A stretch of DNA of 64,000 nt from Salegentibacter salinarum. GTDB lineage: Bacteria > Bacteroidota > Bacteroidia > Flavobacteriales > Flavobacteriaceae. The position numbers were made by a program, and so were the translations under genes. The notes beneath the pieces were generated by a model. It searched no databases. It saw only the letters and a program-made list of their open reading frames with translations, and was not told the DNA's origin. The stretch covers positions 124,001-188,000 of the forward strand of contig NZ_FUZC01000005.1 of assembly GCF_900168115.1 (NCBI RefSeq), in the 5' to 3' direction. This document shows, one piece after another, positions 63,903 to 64,000 of this stretch (its first letter is position 1; each line of letters begins with the position of its first letter).

Positions 63903-64000
63903 CTAGCGGCTCACCAACGCAACTTTTTCAGCAATAACATCGGCCACAGGGCGGTTTTCTATTTTACTTTCCAGCCAGGAAAGAATATCAAGATAGAGAA
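63903..64000 (-). CDS. C-terminal end of an unidentified protein (cut by window edge)
   Basis: A minus-strand frame enters from the right edge and ends with TAG at 63903-63905, directly beside the stop of the TonB-C gene. The last 31 residues read LYLDILSWLESKIENRPVAD and end VALVSR. Not enough to name a family. Confidence 0.5.
   Translation of the reverse strand, partial: LYLDILSWLESKIENRPVADVIAEKVALVSR

Overview
The window looks like a chromosomal segment of a marine-type flavobacterium (Bacteroidota, Flavobacteriaceae; a relative of Gramella, Zunongwangia or Salegentibacter would fit, but that is inference). The base composition is AT-rich. Promoters carry the Bacteroidota -7 element TAnnTTTG and Shine-Dalgarno sites are mostly absent. 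Many lipoproteins have C-S-K-D/E-type surface-export sequences behind the lipid-attachment Cys. The pathways (menaquinone, a fused alpha/beta E1 dehydrogenase, dTDP-sugars) and several Bacteroidota-specific families agree with this. I see no rRNA, tRNA, CRISPR array, insertion sequence or prophage.

Layout. 1-3413: minus-strand cell-surface sugar genes (rmlB, rmlA, a WbpP/TviC-like epimerase, and a truncated WecD-like acetyltransferase at the left edge). 3524-6874: a LacI-type regulator, a 49-residue membrane protein, a small conserved protein, Dps and an MscS channel. 7298-20379: a 1239-residue lipoprotein joining a metallophosphatase, a kinase-like middle and an outer-membrane barrel; an HD domain joined to a Pycsar-type membrane effector; a large GAF-domain protein; a TlpA-like lipoprotein; SIMPL and rhomboid proteins; an LpxL-type acyltransferase; glmM and acpH.

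20434-31711: the most unusual region. Five paralogous lipoproteins (labelled A, B, C, D and E here, lying at 20434, 22187, 25664, 27375 and 29113) share one roughly 300-residue N-terminal domain, and each has a different C-terminal module. An astacin-like protease lipoprotein lies among them, and a REC-PAS-LuxR regulator lies upstream on the same strand. A sixth paralog (F) is at 49810-51717. This reads as a one-scaffold, many-modules family of surface lipoproteins. I do not recognise a described system of this form.

32214-46069: uvrA and a LOG-family protein, a non-catalytic M1-like protein with a barrel, a fused E1 dehydrogenase, two bacterial PH-domain membrane proteins, menB, cvfB and a DUF2853 protein. 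46138-49664: menD, menF and a hotdog thioesterase, which with menB form most of a menaquinone locus. 51911-64000: an esterase, a divergent Nramp-like transporter, dnaK, sdaA, a CPBP protease, a formylglycine-generating-type enzyme with its Cys pair, an NTF2-like protein, a GH18 chitinase, panB, an RluA-type pseudouridine synthase, a TonB-C/MORN protein, and the end of an unidentified gene.

Small-scale structure: hairpins follow every paralog gene; two large palindromes share a 15-base core (47899-47931 and 53921-53959); two -7 elements form a palindrome between the rhomboid and acyltransferase genes; several convergent gene pairs share or abut stop codons; and four genes can only start at TTG.
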